6,717 nt of DNA from Akkermansiaceae bacterium (GTDB taxonomy: Bacteria > Verrucomicrobiota > Verrucomicrobiia > Verrucomicrobiales > Akkermansiaceae). The notes below the pieces were generated by a model. It worked only from the letters and a program-made list of their open reading frames with translations, was not told where the DNA came from and did not search any database. A program made the translations under genes and the position numbers. The DNA is taken from positions 1 to 6,717 of the forward strand of contig JALZUH010000003.1 of NCBI GenBank assembly GCA_023301645.1. The letters run 5' to 3'. Below, piece by piece: positions 1 to 6,508 of the stretch (position 1 is its first letter; every line of letters begins with the position of its first letter).

Positions 1-77
1 GTGAGACATATGATAAGGGCACTTATATCGGCATGATGAAGCACAATATCAACACCATCGTCGAAGGCCTTAAGTAG
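1..77 (+). CDS. Metal ABC transporter substrate-binding protein, C-terminal end only (TroA/MntA/ZnuA family)
   Basis: The first complete codon is at position 3, and 24 codons run to a TAG at 75-77. The visible tail reads ETYDKGTYIGMMKHNINTIV and then EGLK. A 'GTY.GM..HN..TIV..L' ending is typical of cluster A-I (TroA/MntA/ZnuA) periplasmic metal-binding proteins, which capture Mn2+, Zn2+ or Fe2+ and deliver it to the cognate ABC permease. The direct lead into an ATPase and two permeases of the same transporter class supports the call. No metal ligands are visible because they lie upstream of the window, so the metal cannot be named. The identification rests on 24 residues plus context. Confidence 0.75.
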   Translation, partial: ETYDKGTYIGMMKHNINTIVEGLK

Positions 78-120
78 GGCAGAGGCACTGGTTTGATAAT
101 TTAAATACATTCACTGGCTT

Positions 121-135
121 TAGAGTTAAATTCTA
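121..135. promoter_or_regulatory. Candidate operator: 15-bp near-palindrome upstream of the ABC ATPase gene
   Basis: TAGAGTTAAATTCTA is a dyad around a central A in which six of seven base pairs match (the fifth pair is G opposite T). It lies 18 bp before the ATPase start codon and just upstream of the -10-like TATACT at 139-144, in the only non-coding gap of the transporter operon. Iron/manganese repressors of the DtxR/MntR class bind AT-rich palindromes of about this size. The sequence does not match a DtxR or MntR consensus I can recite, so the operator role is inferred from position and symmetry only. Confidence 0.35.
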
Positions 136-138
136 GTA

Positions 139-144
139 TATACT
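139..144 (+). promoter_or_regulatory. Possible -10 element (TATACT) before the ABC ATPase gene
   Basis: TATACT matches the sigma70 -10 consensus at five of six positions and ends 8 nt before the ATG at 153, so initiation here would leave a leader of only one or two bases. No good -35 is present at 16-18 bp (the hexamers there are GCTTTA, GGCTTT and TGGCTT). It could be an internal operon promoter under the control of the adjacent palindrome, or a chance AT-rich match. Confidence 0.3.
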
Positions 145-152
145 GAGCAACC

Positions 153-905
153 ATGGTTCCCGCATTAGAAACTCACGATCTCACTGTCAGCTATCATAAG
201 CGCCCTGTGCTCTATGGGGTGGATGTGGAGATCCCTCAGGGGAGTCTTGTGGGCATTGTGGGGCCTAATGGTGCGGGTAAGTCGACCTTGATTAAGTCGA
301 TCATGGGAGTTGTCCCTTCAGCGGGTGGTTGGGTCAAGGTGTTTGGTAAGCCTCTCAAAGAGAATCTTCACCGTGTCGGCTACGTGCCTCAGCGCGAAAG
401 CGTTGATTGGGACTTTCCGGTGACTGTGATGGATGTCGCCTTGATGGGCACTTACGGTAAGCTAGGACTCTTTGGCAGACCGGGTAAGAAGGAGCGACTT
501 CGTGCTAGTGAGGCTCTTGATAAGGTGGGAATGCTGCCATATTCAAATCGCCAGATTGGTAACCTGAGTGGCGGTCAGCAGCAGCGCGTGTTCTTAGCGC
601 GTGCTTTAGCTCAGGATAGTGATCTTTACTTGATGGATGAGCCCTTTGTTGGGGTGGACGCAGCTACTGAGGCGGCGATTGTCACCTTGCTGCAGGAGAT
701 GCGCAAGAGCGGTAAGACGGTGCTTGTCGTCCACCATGACTTGCAGTCAGCTAGCGAATACTTTGACCGATTGATTTTATTAAATATGCGCTTAGTAGCA
801 TATGGTAAGGTGGAGGATGTTTATAATAATGAACTGCTTCAGAAGACCTATGGCGGGCGTCTTACTATTCTAAGTGAGGTGGCGGATCAGGCAGCGAAGA
901 TGTAG
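153..905 (+). CDS. Manganese/zinc/iron ABC transporter ATP-binding protein (TroB/MntB/ZnuC family)
   Basis: This is the cytoplasmic nucleotide-binding subunit that powers metal import through the two downstream permeases. All ABC ATPase motifs are intact in 250 residues, a normal family length: Walker A GPNGAGKST at 37-45, Q-loop Gln80 in YVPQR, signature LSGGQQQR at 138-145, Walker B LYLMDEP at 158-164 with catalytic Glu163, and switch His195 in VVHHDL. The stretch after the Q-loop (SVDWDFPVTVMDVALMG, 83-99) is characteristic of the Mn/Zn/Fe importer branch. The start is fixed because an in-frame TGA lies three codons upstream, at 144-146. No SD sequence precedes the ATG. Its stop codon directly abuts the next gene's ATG. 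The gene order matches troABCD/mntABCD; the metal cannot be told from this subunit. Confidence 0.95.
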   Translation: MVPALETHDLTVSYHKRPVLYGVDVEIPQGSLVGIVGPNGAGKSTLIKSIMGVVPSAGGWVKVFGKPLKENLHRVGYVPQRESVDWDFPVTVMDVALMGTYGKLGLFGRPGKKERLRASEALDKVGMLPYSNRQIGNLSGGQQQRVFLARALAQDSDLYLMDEPFVGVDAATEAAIVTLLQEMRKSGKTVLVVHHDLQSASEYFDRLILLNMRLVAYGKVEDVYNNELLQKTYGGRLTILSEVADQAAKM

Positions 906-2237
906 ATGGCTATGTTGTTTCTATCGATGTTAGACTTCCTTATTCCGGGTAGTGGCTCGGGCAAGGCTCTGATGGCAGCTATTCTGCTGGGGGCGGGGTG
1001 TGGCTTATTAGGTTGCTTTGTGGTTCTGCGTCGTGTCGCGCTGATGGGTGATGCTGTTTCTCATGCGGTGCTACCTGGAGTAGTAGCGGGCTTGATTTAT
1101 AGCTCAGATAGAAATCCTGCTGTGATCTTTGCCTTTGCGGCTCTGGCGGGGCTGCTGGGGGCTGGCATTGTGCGCCTAATGATGACGACTACGCGCCTGA
1201 AGTCGGATACGGCACTCGGTATTGTGTTAGCAACATTTTTTGCATCGGGTATCATGTGGCAGTCTCGAAACCAGCAGGATACGGTGGGGGTGATGAATTT
1301 CTTATTTGGTAATGTGGGCTCAATTGACGCGTCGGATTTGCGCATGATGATCGTCACCACACTGATGCTTTTAGTCACTGTTTTCTTGCTGAAGCGGCCA
1401 TTGCTCTTAGTGAGCTTTGATGAGGGGTTTTCTAGGGGCTTAGGCTATCCCGTGAGGTTACTTAATGCGCTTTTCTATTTTCTGCTGACCTTCTCTGTGG
1501 TGGTTGCCTTACAGGCTGTGGGCGTTGTATTGGTCTCGGCGATGCTGATCACACCAGCCGCTGCTGCTTATTTGCTGACGGATCGGTTTAATAAAATGCT
1601 GTGGCTTTCTGCCATCTTTGGCGTTCTCTCTGGCATGGCAGGGGCATTGGTCTCTGCGAGTTATAATGATATGCCGACGGGCCCTGTCATCACTCTGTCT
1701 GCTACCTTAGTCTTTGCCATCGTCTACTTCGTGGCACCTCGTCATGGCGTGCTGGCTAAGCTACTGCGTGTGACCAATCGTAAGAATAGGGTAAGGAGAG
1801 AGAATACCCTGAAGTCTATTTACCAAATTCTTGAGGGGGAAGGTTTTGCCCATAGCGAGGTGAGCTTGATCATGCTGGCAGAGAAGCAGCGAAATACCGA
1901 GGATGTCATTAGACGTCGCTGCCGCGCACTCGTCAGGCATGGCTTGGTAGATTATTCACCTGATAAGCTATCAGTGCAGCTTACTGAAACTGGTTGGAAG
2001 CGAGCTATGGAGCTTGTTCGTAATCATCGTCTCTGGGAGCTCTACCTGACGAATGAGGCCGACTACGCCGAGGATCACGTGCATGACGATGCTGAGAAGA
2101 TTGAGCATATTCTTGGCTCTGCGGTGATTCGCCAGCTGGAGCAGGATCTAGACTTTCCTGAACTTGACCCTCACGGTAAGCCTATCCCACAGTTACCGCA
2201 GTCTCATCCTCAACAATTCCTCACGACGAAGCCATGA
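906..2237 (+). CDS. Metal ABC transporter permease (TroC/MntC-like) fused to a C-terminal DtxR/MntR-like regulatory domain
   Basis: Residues 1-280 are an ABC-3 family inner-membrane permease with about eight membrane segments. Family motifs include GDAVSHAVLPGV at 48-59, SFDEGFSRGLG at 170-180 and ITPAAAA at 215-221. A basic linker (about 286-299, RVTNRKNRVRRE) leads into a domain absent from ordinary 280-300-residue permeases. That domain has a winged helix at about 300-365 (HTH around 315-347, wing ending in LTETGWKRA) and then a DtxR-type dimerisation/metal-binding domain at 366-430. It retains His374, His393, Glu397, Glu400 and His401 and the closing DPHGKPIP motif. By hand alignment to B. 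subtilis MntR, Glu397/Glu400/His401/His374 correspond to Glu99/Glu102/His103/His77, but the N-terminal ligands Asp8 and Glu11 fall on Asn300 and Lys303. No C-terminal SH3/FeoA domain follows. The ATG directly follows the ATPase TAG; an alternative ATG is at 912. The fusion could sense cytosolic metal and either bind DNA from the membrane or gate transport. Confidence 0.93.
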   Translation: MAMLFLSMLDFLIPGSGSGKALMAAILLGAGCGLLGCFVVLRRVALMGDAVSHAVLPGVVAGLIYSSDRNPAVIFAFAALAGLLGAGIVRLMMTTTRLKSDTALGIVLATFFASGIMWQSRNQQDTVGVMNFLFGNVGSIDASDLRMMIVTTLMLLVTVFLLKRPLLLVSFDEGFSRGLGYPVRLLNALFYFLLTFSVVVALQAVGVVLVSAMLITPAAAAYLLTDRFNKMLWLSAIFGVLSGMAGALVSASYNDMPTGPVITLSATLVFAIVYFVAPRHGVLAKLLRVTNRKNRVRRENTLKSIYQILEGEGFAHSEVSLIMLAEKQRNTEDVIRRRCRALVRHGLVDYSPDKLSVQLTETGWKRAMELVRNHRLWELYLTNEADYAEDHVHDDAEKIEHILGSAVIRQLEQDLDFPELDPHGKPIPQLPQSHPQQFLTTKP

Positions 2238-3169
2238 TGGAGACATTGATCGAATACATTACGCGACCTTGGGACATCTTGGGTTGGGGAGCCCTGTGGC
2301 TTATCCTCATGGCGTTTTTAGTAGCTCTGCCATGTGGGCAGGTGGGCTCTTTTTTGATCCTTCGCAGGATGGCGCTGACTGGTGATGCTATTAGCCATAG
2401 TGTGTTTCCGGGAGTGGTTATCGCCTTTATGTTCACTGGGGACTTGGGGTCGCCATGGCTGATCGTCGGAGCTGGGCTTGCTGGCTTGGCATCGACGGTG
2501 ATTATCGAGCTGATTCATAAGTGGACACGGGTGAAGCAGGATGCTGCTACAGGTATTTCCTTTACTGCTTTGTTTGCTTTGGGAGTGGTGTTGATGGAGG
2601 TGATGCTTGGGCAGAATGTCGACCTTGATCTAGAGTGTGTCTTACACGGGAGACTGGGGCTTTTACTCGAAGCTGATACGATGGATTTATTGGGTCTTTT
2701 GGTGCCTAGTCCAGTGGTGGTGATGGCCGGTGTCAGCGCGTGCACATTGCTGCTGGTGACTGTGTTTTACCGAGTGCTGATGCTCAGCTCATTCGACGCT
2801 GGGCTGGCTGCTTCCTACGGCTACAAGCCAGCGTTGATTCATTATGGGTTGATGTTTACGGTTTCATTTATTGTCGTCGCTGCCTTTCAGGCGGTGGGGG
2901 CAATCCTTGTTATTGCACTACTCATTCTACCGGGGGCTTCGGCTTATTTATGCACTCATAGGCTAAAGATCATGCTGGTGCTAGCTGCAGTGCACGCCCT
3001 GCTCTCTGCTATCGGCGGGATGTATCTGCATGTGTGGTTTGATAGTAATATGTCAGCATCGGTGGTCGTGAGTGGTGGTGTTCTTTTTGTGCTGGCTTGG
3101 TTACTCGGACCAGTAGATGGCGTGCTCTGGCGCTGGATGAAGGATGACTTGGTGGAAGACCCTAACTAA
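2234..3169 (+). CDS. Metal ABC transporter permease, second subunit (TroD/MntD-like)
   Basis: This 311-residue ABC-3 family inner-membrane permease should pair with the preceding permease to form the metal channel. Family features are GDAISHSVFPGVV at 50-62, the QNVDLDLECVLHGRL segment at 127-141 between membrane helices, SSFDAGLAASYG at 185-196, and the late hydrophobic LILPGASAYL at 230-239. It ends shortly after the last helix (LGPVDGVLWRWMKDD) with no extra domain, unlike its partner. The start overlaps the upstream stop in an ATGA junction, indicating translational coupling; a second ATG follows immediately at 2237. No SD is visible. It is the last gene of the operon, followed by a weak hairpin. 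The two-permease architecture favours a Mn/Fe-type (Tro/Mnt/Sit) system over single-permease ZnuABC, but this is inference. Confidence 0.93.
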   Translation: MMETLIEYITRPWDILGWGALWLILMAFLVALPCGQVGSFLILRRMALTGDAISHSVFPGVVIAFMFTGDLGSPWLIVGAGLAGLASTVIIELIHKWTRVKQDAATGISFTALFALGVVLMEVMLGQNVDLDLECVLHGRLGLLLEADTMDLLGLLVPSPVVVMAGVSACTLLLVTVFYRVLMLSSFDAGLAASYGYKPALIHYGLMFTVSFIVVAAFQAVGAILVIALLILPGASAYLCTHRLKIMLVLAAVHALLSAIGGMYLHVWFDSNMSASVVVSGGVLFVLAWLLGPVDGVLWRWMKDDLVEDPN

Positions 3170-3182
3170 TACAGATGGGTTG

Positions 3183-3205
3183 AAATCACTCTTAAGGGGT
3201 GTTTT
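3183..3205 (+). terminator. Weak candidate terminator for the ABC transporter operon
   Basis: Just 13 bp after the second permease stop, CACTC (3187-3191) can pair with GGGTG (3197-3201) with one T-G wobble. Beyond a T-T mismatch, AAA (3183-3185) pairs with TTT (3203-3205), and the hairpin runs into a TTTT stretch (3202-3205). The stem is short, imperfect and followed by only four Ts, so termination may be leaky or occur elsewhere. Confidence 0.35.
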
Positions 3206-3370
3206 AGCGTTAAGGCAGCTATTGCTAATGACGATGGGGACATGAGTTGAATGGTATGTAGCCTATCGATATAACGGTCAGTAGTAGTGAGGCTGTAAGG
3301 GGGGAGTTCTAGCAGCGCAGAAGGCAGAGTGATATGCGTGGCGGGGACTCTTATTGAGAAATTTTCACCA

Positions 3371-3411
3371 AAATAAAAAACGCGGCATACTTGTAATAAG
3401 CATGCCGCGTT
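3371..3411 (-). terminator. Strong intrinsic terminator of the aminotransferase transcript
   Basis: A perfect 10-bp GC-rich stem pairs AACGCGGCAT (3379-3388) with ATGCCGCGTT (3402-3411) around a 13-nt loop. Read on the minus strand, the stem is followed by TTTTTTATTT (3380 down to 3371), a classic U-tract. It lies 41 bp beyond the aminotransferase stop codon. On the plus strand the stem is followed by TGAAATT, so it is probably not an efficient terminator in that direction. Confidence 0.9.
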
Positions 3412-3452
3412 GAAATTGGGTGTTTATAGTCTGTTTGACTCTCTAAGTTGTC

Positions 3453-4619
3453 TTAGTGCGCTTTGCAGAACTCTTCGAATCGGCTAAGGCCTTCGTTGAG
3501 CACGTCAAGTGTGGTGCAGTAGCTAATACGAATGCTGTTATCATTTCCGAAGGCGATGCCTGGAACAGCTGCTACGAGATAGCGTTTGAGTAGCTTGTCA
3601 CAGAGATTGACGGATTTGATGCCAAGTCCAGTGGTGTCGACGAGGAAGTAGAATGCTCCCTTCGGTTCAGTTACCTTGATGTTGCTGATGGACTTGAGGC
3701 GGTTGTATACGAACTGGCGACGCACGTCGTATTCTGCCTTCATGTCACTGATGACATTAGGTCCTTTTTCTAGGGCTGCTATAGCTCCGTATTGAGCAAA
3801 TGTGGTAGCGTTTGAGCTAGTGTGTCCTTGGATCTTAGAGATTGCTTTGGCAATTGGCTCTGGGGCAGCAGTATAGCCGACACGCCACCCTGTCATGGAG
3901 TATGCCTTGGAGAATCCATTGACGGTAACAGTGAGGTCGTAGAGGTCTTTGCCAAGTGAGGCGATACTCACGTGCTTGGCATCATCGTATACGAGGTGCT
4001 CGTAAATTTCGTCAGAGAGTATGATGATGTCCTCGTAGAGTGCGATGTCACCGATAGCGCGTAGTTCCTCTGCAGTGTAGACAGATCCAGTAGGGTTACC
4101 AGGGGTGTTGATGATGATCATCTTGGTGCGACCAGTCATGTGCTCTTCGAATTGCTCTGGAGTGATTTTCCAGTCGTTTTCGGCGGTTGTCTCGACGAAT
4201 ACTGGCTCAGCTCCTGCGAGGCGAACCATCTCAGGGTAGCTTACCCAGTATGGGCTAGGGATGATGACTTCGTCACCTTCTTCACAAATAGCAAGGATAG
4301 CATTGAAGCATGCTTGCTTAGCACCACTGCTGACGACAACTTGAGTCGGGTCGTAGTCGATTCCGTTTTCTTCTTTGAGCTTTTTGGCAATGCCTTCGCG
4401 GAGCTCGGGAACACCCGCCGCTGGAGTGTATTTTGTTTTGCCTTCATTGAGTGCCTCGATGGCTGCTTGCTTGATGAAGTCTGCTGTGTCCTGGTCAGGC
4501 TCGCCTCCTGCGAGTGCGTAGACTTCGTCGCCTCGTGCCTTCATGGCCTTGGCTTGGTTCGTGACAGAGAGTGTGAGTGAGGGAGATACCTTATCGATAC
4601 GTGATGAGATGGATTCCAT
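3453..4619 (-). CDS. Class I pyridoxal-phosphate aminotransferase, aspartate aminotransferase type (subgroup Ib-like)
   Basis: This 388-residue cytosolic fold-type I PLP enzyme most likely interconverts aspartate/2-oxoglutarate and oxaloacetate/glutamate. Visible active-site elements are the GGEPD motif at 38-42, the Tyr-Trp segment PSPYWVSYP at 121-129, NTPGNPTG at 171-178 with Asn175, DEIYE at 203-207 with PLP-contacting Asp203 and Tyr206, the Schiff-base lysine Lys238 in NGFSKAYSMTGWRVGY, and carboxylate-binding Arg364 in SIRISY. Lys101 in SSGAKQA matches the lysine of Ib enzymes such as Thermus AspAT that helps bind acidic substrates, and some members also transaminate prephenate. ATG 4619 is the only usable start: the upstream frame reaches a TAA without another ATG, GTG or TTG. 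No SD lies near it, although AGGAGG occurs 58 nt upstream. A terminator follows. It lies downstream of prmA on the same strand, 135 bp away, and may have its own promoter. Confidence 0.93.
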   Translation of the reverse strand: MESISSRIDKVSPSLTLSVTNQAKAMKARGDEVYALAGGEPDQDTADFIKQAAIEALNEGKTKYTPAAGVPELREGIAKKLKEENGIDYDPTQVVVSSGAKQACFNAILAICEEGDEVIIPSPYWVSYPEMVRLAGAEPVFVETTAENDWKITPEQFEEHMTGRTKMIIINTPGNPTGSVYTAEELRAIGDIALYEDIIILSDEIYEHLVYDDAKHVSIASLGKDLYDLTVTVNGFSKAYSMTGWRVGYTAAPEPIAKAISKIQGHTSSNATTFAQYGAIAALEKGPNVISDMKAEYDVRRQFVYNRLKSISNIKVTEPKGAFYFLVDTTGLGIKSVNLCDKLLKRYLVAAVPGIAFGNDNSIRISYCTTLDVLNEGLSRFEEFCKAH

Positions 4620-4677
4620 GGTGAAAATTGGGTATTGCTGCAGCGGGGGAAGGGCAACGTTAGTTTTCCCAAAGCAC

Positions 4678-4683
4678 CCTCCT
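4678..4683 (-). promoter_or_regulatory. Displaced SD-like AGGAGG in the aminotransferase leader, with a possible short upstream ORF
   Basis: On the minus strand AGGAGG sits 58 nt before the annotated ATG, with no initiation codon at normal spacing in the aminotransferase frame. Five nt after it a TTG (4672-4670) opens a different frame of about 43 codons that runs past the real start. This could be a leader ORF, a ribosome standby site, or coincidence. It is the only full SD consensus near any start in the window. Confidence 0.2.
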
Positions 4684-4723
4684 GAGCTCGGAGATATTAG
4701 TTATATGATAAGTGTGTTCATGC

Positions 4724-4742
4724 AAGCGAAATGGTTTCGCTT
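4724..4742 (-). other. Perfect 8-bp hairpin just after prmA
   Basis: AAGCGAAA (4724-4731) pairs perfectly with TTTCGCTT (4735-4742) around a three-base loop, beginning 12 nt past the prmA stop. No U-tract follows on the minus strand (GCATGAAC comes next), so it is a poor intrinsic terminator. It may stabilise the prmA 3' end, cause partial attenuation before the aminotransferase gene, or have no role. Confidence 0.4.
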
Positions 4743-4754
4743 TGGTGTTATTTC

Positions 4755-5597
4755 TTATGCTTTCTTTGTGCCCCTAGCTGTGACCCATTTGCCTTTGGTG
4801 ATGACTTCAGAGAACTCAAGCTTGCTCTGCTGGGCAATGTCACGAGTTTCTGGCCATTGTTCTTTAAGAATACCTGATACGATGATGTCACCGCCTGTTT
4901 CTAGAGCTGCGGCAATAGCAGGGAAGCCCTGCTGCAAAATAGTTGAAAACATATTAGCTACGACAACTGGCCACTGAGCTTCAGGTGTCCATTTGAGGAC
5001 ATCGCCATCTTTCATGGTGACTTGGTCGACTTCATTGCGCGTGACATTACGCTGAGCTACGATGACGGCCTGGTGGTCGAAATCCATGCCTAAGCACTTC
5101 GTGGCACCGAGCATGCGTGCTGCGATGGCGATGACTCCGGTGCCGGTGCCGAGGTCGAGCATTTCCCAAGTTGAGTTTTTTCGCTCTTTGGCAACATCGA
5201 CGAGAAATCTCATGCAGGTCGAGGTGGTGGCGTGGTCACCGGTGCCAAATGCCATGTCAGCAGGCACTTGAATGATGTGTCTTCCGGGGAATTCTTTGGC
5301 GAATTTAGCGCGGGCGTCGTCTTCGCGTTCGCCGATGATGACGAGTGAGCTGCGTATTTTGATCGGTGGATGATTAGACTGGGTCATTTCAGCCCAGTTC
5401 TTGTGCACGAGCTTGCGGATACTCCCTCCGAATTGCTCTTGGATAGCGAGGGCTTCTTTCTCCGTTTCTGTATAGACTTCAACTCTGACTGTCTTCTGAG
5501 TCTTGAGCATCGATATTACAGCATTAGGATTACCGTAGAAACGATCCTCCCACGCGTCCATCCACTTAGCTCCTGATAGCTTTGACCATATCCACAT
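4755..5597 (-). CDS. prmA: Ribosomal protein L11 methyltransferase PrmA
   Basis: PrmA is a cytosolic S-adenosylmethionine-dependent enzyme that methylates amino groups of ribosomal protein L11. The 280-residue product is close to family length. Residues 1-100 form a divergent N-terminal substrate-recognition region rich in Trp at the start. The PrmA hallmark follows: MAFGTGDHATTSTCMRFL at 115-132 (family form FGTGTHPTT), the SAM motif I LDLGTGTGVIAIAA at 147-160 with the adjoining LGATKCLGMDFD (acidic Asp172), VVVANMF at 211-217 in the position of the family's 'VANI' active-site motif, and IIVSGILKEQW at 238-248. ATG 5597 is chosen because it keeps the Trp-rich start; ATG at codon 13 is an alternative. 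No SD is visible. A TATGAT hexamer at 5616-5611 (minus) could be a -10, but no -35 fits. It begins 58 bp after the channel stop and may share its transcript. Confidence 0.92.
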   Translation of the reverse strand: MWIWSKLSGAKWMDAWEDRFYGNPNAVISMLKTQKTVRVEVYTETEKEALAIQEQFGGSIRKLVHKNWAEMTQSNHPPIKIRSSLVIIGEREDDARAKFAKEFPGRHIIQVPADMAFGTGDHATTSTCMRFLVDVAKERKNSTWEMLDLGTGTGVIAIAARMLGATKCLGMDFDHQAVIVAQRNVTRNEVDQVTMKDGDVLKWTPEAQWPVVVANMFSTILQQGFPAIAAALETGGDIIVSGILKEQWPETRDIAQQSKLEFSEVITKGKWVTARGTKKA

Positions 5598-5655
5598 GGC
5601 TTGAGGCTAGATCATAAAATGGGTTTGAGCAAAGGAACTCTTTTGCCAATGGTAA

Positions 5656-6501
5656 TTAATCTAATGATTCGCCGCACTTTCGACAGAATTTAGCATCGAG
5701 TAGATGGCCGTGAACTCCACAGCCAGGACATGCGTCTGATGTTTCGTCTGGCTTCATGGCTTCATTTGCCAAATCTCCGGCAAGGATACCTGTGGGGACT
5801 GTGATCACGGCGTAACCAGTGAGCACCATCAGTGAGGTGAGGAACTTGCCAACGGTAGTGTAGGCGGTGATGTCACCATAGCCAACCCCTGTAATGGAGA
5901 CAATGGCGTAGTAGATACCCACGGGAATATTAGTGAAGGCTGGATTCCCCCCAGTGAGGACGGATTCGGCAATATACATCAAGGTGCCAGCAATCATGGC
6001 AAAAATCAGCATGGCGAGAAAGAAGACGGTGATCTTCGCCCGTGAGGCCATGAGGCCTCGCATGATGAGATCTGCTCCACGCACGTGAGAGATCATTTTC
6101 AATACGCGGAACATCCTCAGTAGTCTGAGTAGTCGGATCACGGCGAAGTGACTACTGCCAGCGAAGATAAGGGCTAGGTAGCTTGGCAGGCAGGAGAGGA
6201 GGTCGACGAGACCGTAAAAGCTGAAGATGTAGCGGATAGGCCGGCGAACCAGCCAGATTCTCATAAAATACTCGATGGTGAATATAATGGTGAAAATCCA
6301 CTCAGCGATGATGAGGATTCTGCCGTATTTTACCTCGATGACCTCAACACTCTCTAGCATCACTGCCAGAACACTGAGAGCAATAAGCCAGAGGAGGGCT
6401 ACGTCGAAGAACTTTCCAATTGGGGTTTCTGCCTCAAAGACAATTTCCCAGACGCGCTCCTTGCGGGAATTTTTAGAATCGTTGTTCAAGCTATCACTCA
6501 C
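5656..6501 (-). CDS. Six-TM voltage-gated-type potassium channel with C-terminal zinc ribbon
   Basis: This 281-residue inner-membrane protein of the voltage-gated ion channel superfamily should form a tetrameric cation (K+) channel. Segments are S1 about 33-50, S2 63-83 (Glu77, Arg81), S3 91-113 (Asp100), S4 121-137 with Arg123, Arg126, Arg129, Arg132 and Lys135 at every third residue, S5 156-178, the pore helix and filter SITGVGYGD at 202-210, and S6 about 219-243 with a VPTGI kink. The residues matching KcsA Thr74-Thr75 are Thr204-Gly205, so the innermost filter threonine is replaced by Gly. The cytosolic tail ends in a zinc ribbon: Cys258-x2-Cys261 and Cys273-x2-Cys276 with HGHLLDA between, a tail I believe recurs in bacterial channels of this type. 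The start is GTG 6501; a TGA directly precedes it and the first in-frame ATG (codon 48) would remove S1. A near-consensus promoter adjoins the start. Confidence 0.92.
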   Translation of the reverse strand: MSDSLNNDSKNSRKERVWEIVFEAETPIGKFFDVALLWLIALSVLAVMLESVEVIEVKYGRILIIAEWIFTIIFTIEYFMRIWLVRRPIRYIFSFYGLVDLLSCLPSYLALIFAGSSHFAVIRLLRLLRMFRVLKMISHVRGADLIMRGLMASRAKITVFFLAMLIFAMIAGTLMYIAESVLTGGNPAFTNIPVGIYYAIVSITGVGYGDITAYTTVGKFLTSLMVLTGYAVITVPTGILAGDLANEAMKPDETSDACPGCGVHGHLLDAKFCRKCGESLD

Positions 6502-6508
6502 TCAGTGG

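Larger units (their letters stand above)
3170..3452. other. Convergent intergenic region, no gene seen
   Basis: These 283 bp separate the converging ABC operon and aminotransferase gene. Only two structures are supportable: a weak hairpin at 3183-3205 and a strong terminator at 3371-3411. No open frame with a recognisable start or product was seen on either strand, and no tRNA-like or repeat structure is apparent between 3206 and 3370. Confidence 0.7.

Noticed and set aside
1097..1378. 93-codon minus-strand frame inside the first permease
   Set aside because: The permease reading is unbroken and family-typical here, and the antisense product has no features.
2160..2240. Frameshift or split between the fused permease and the second permease
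   Set aside because: The fused domain ends naturally after DPHGKPIP with a short tail, and the ATGA overlap is a normal coupling junction.
3371..3411. Bidirectional terminator serving the ABC operon as well
   Set aside because: On the plus strand the stem is followed by TGAAATTGGG with no T-run, and it lies 200 bp beyond the permease stop.
4140..4580. 146-codon open frame on the plus strand
   Set aside because: It lies wholly antisense to the aminotransferase, whose motifs are intact; the Cys/Val/Leu-rich product looks like a reading-frame shadow.
4543..4977. 144-codon plus-strand frame spanning the prmA/aminotransferase gap
   Set aside because: It overlaps the ends of two well-supported minus-strand genes, and its product has no recognisable motif.
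5598..5655. Terminator or separate promoter between the channel gene and prmA
   Set aside because: No hairpin with a U-tract was found, and the only -10-like hexamer (5616-5611) lacks a -35 at acceptable spacing.
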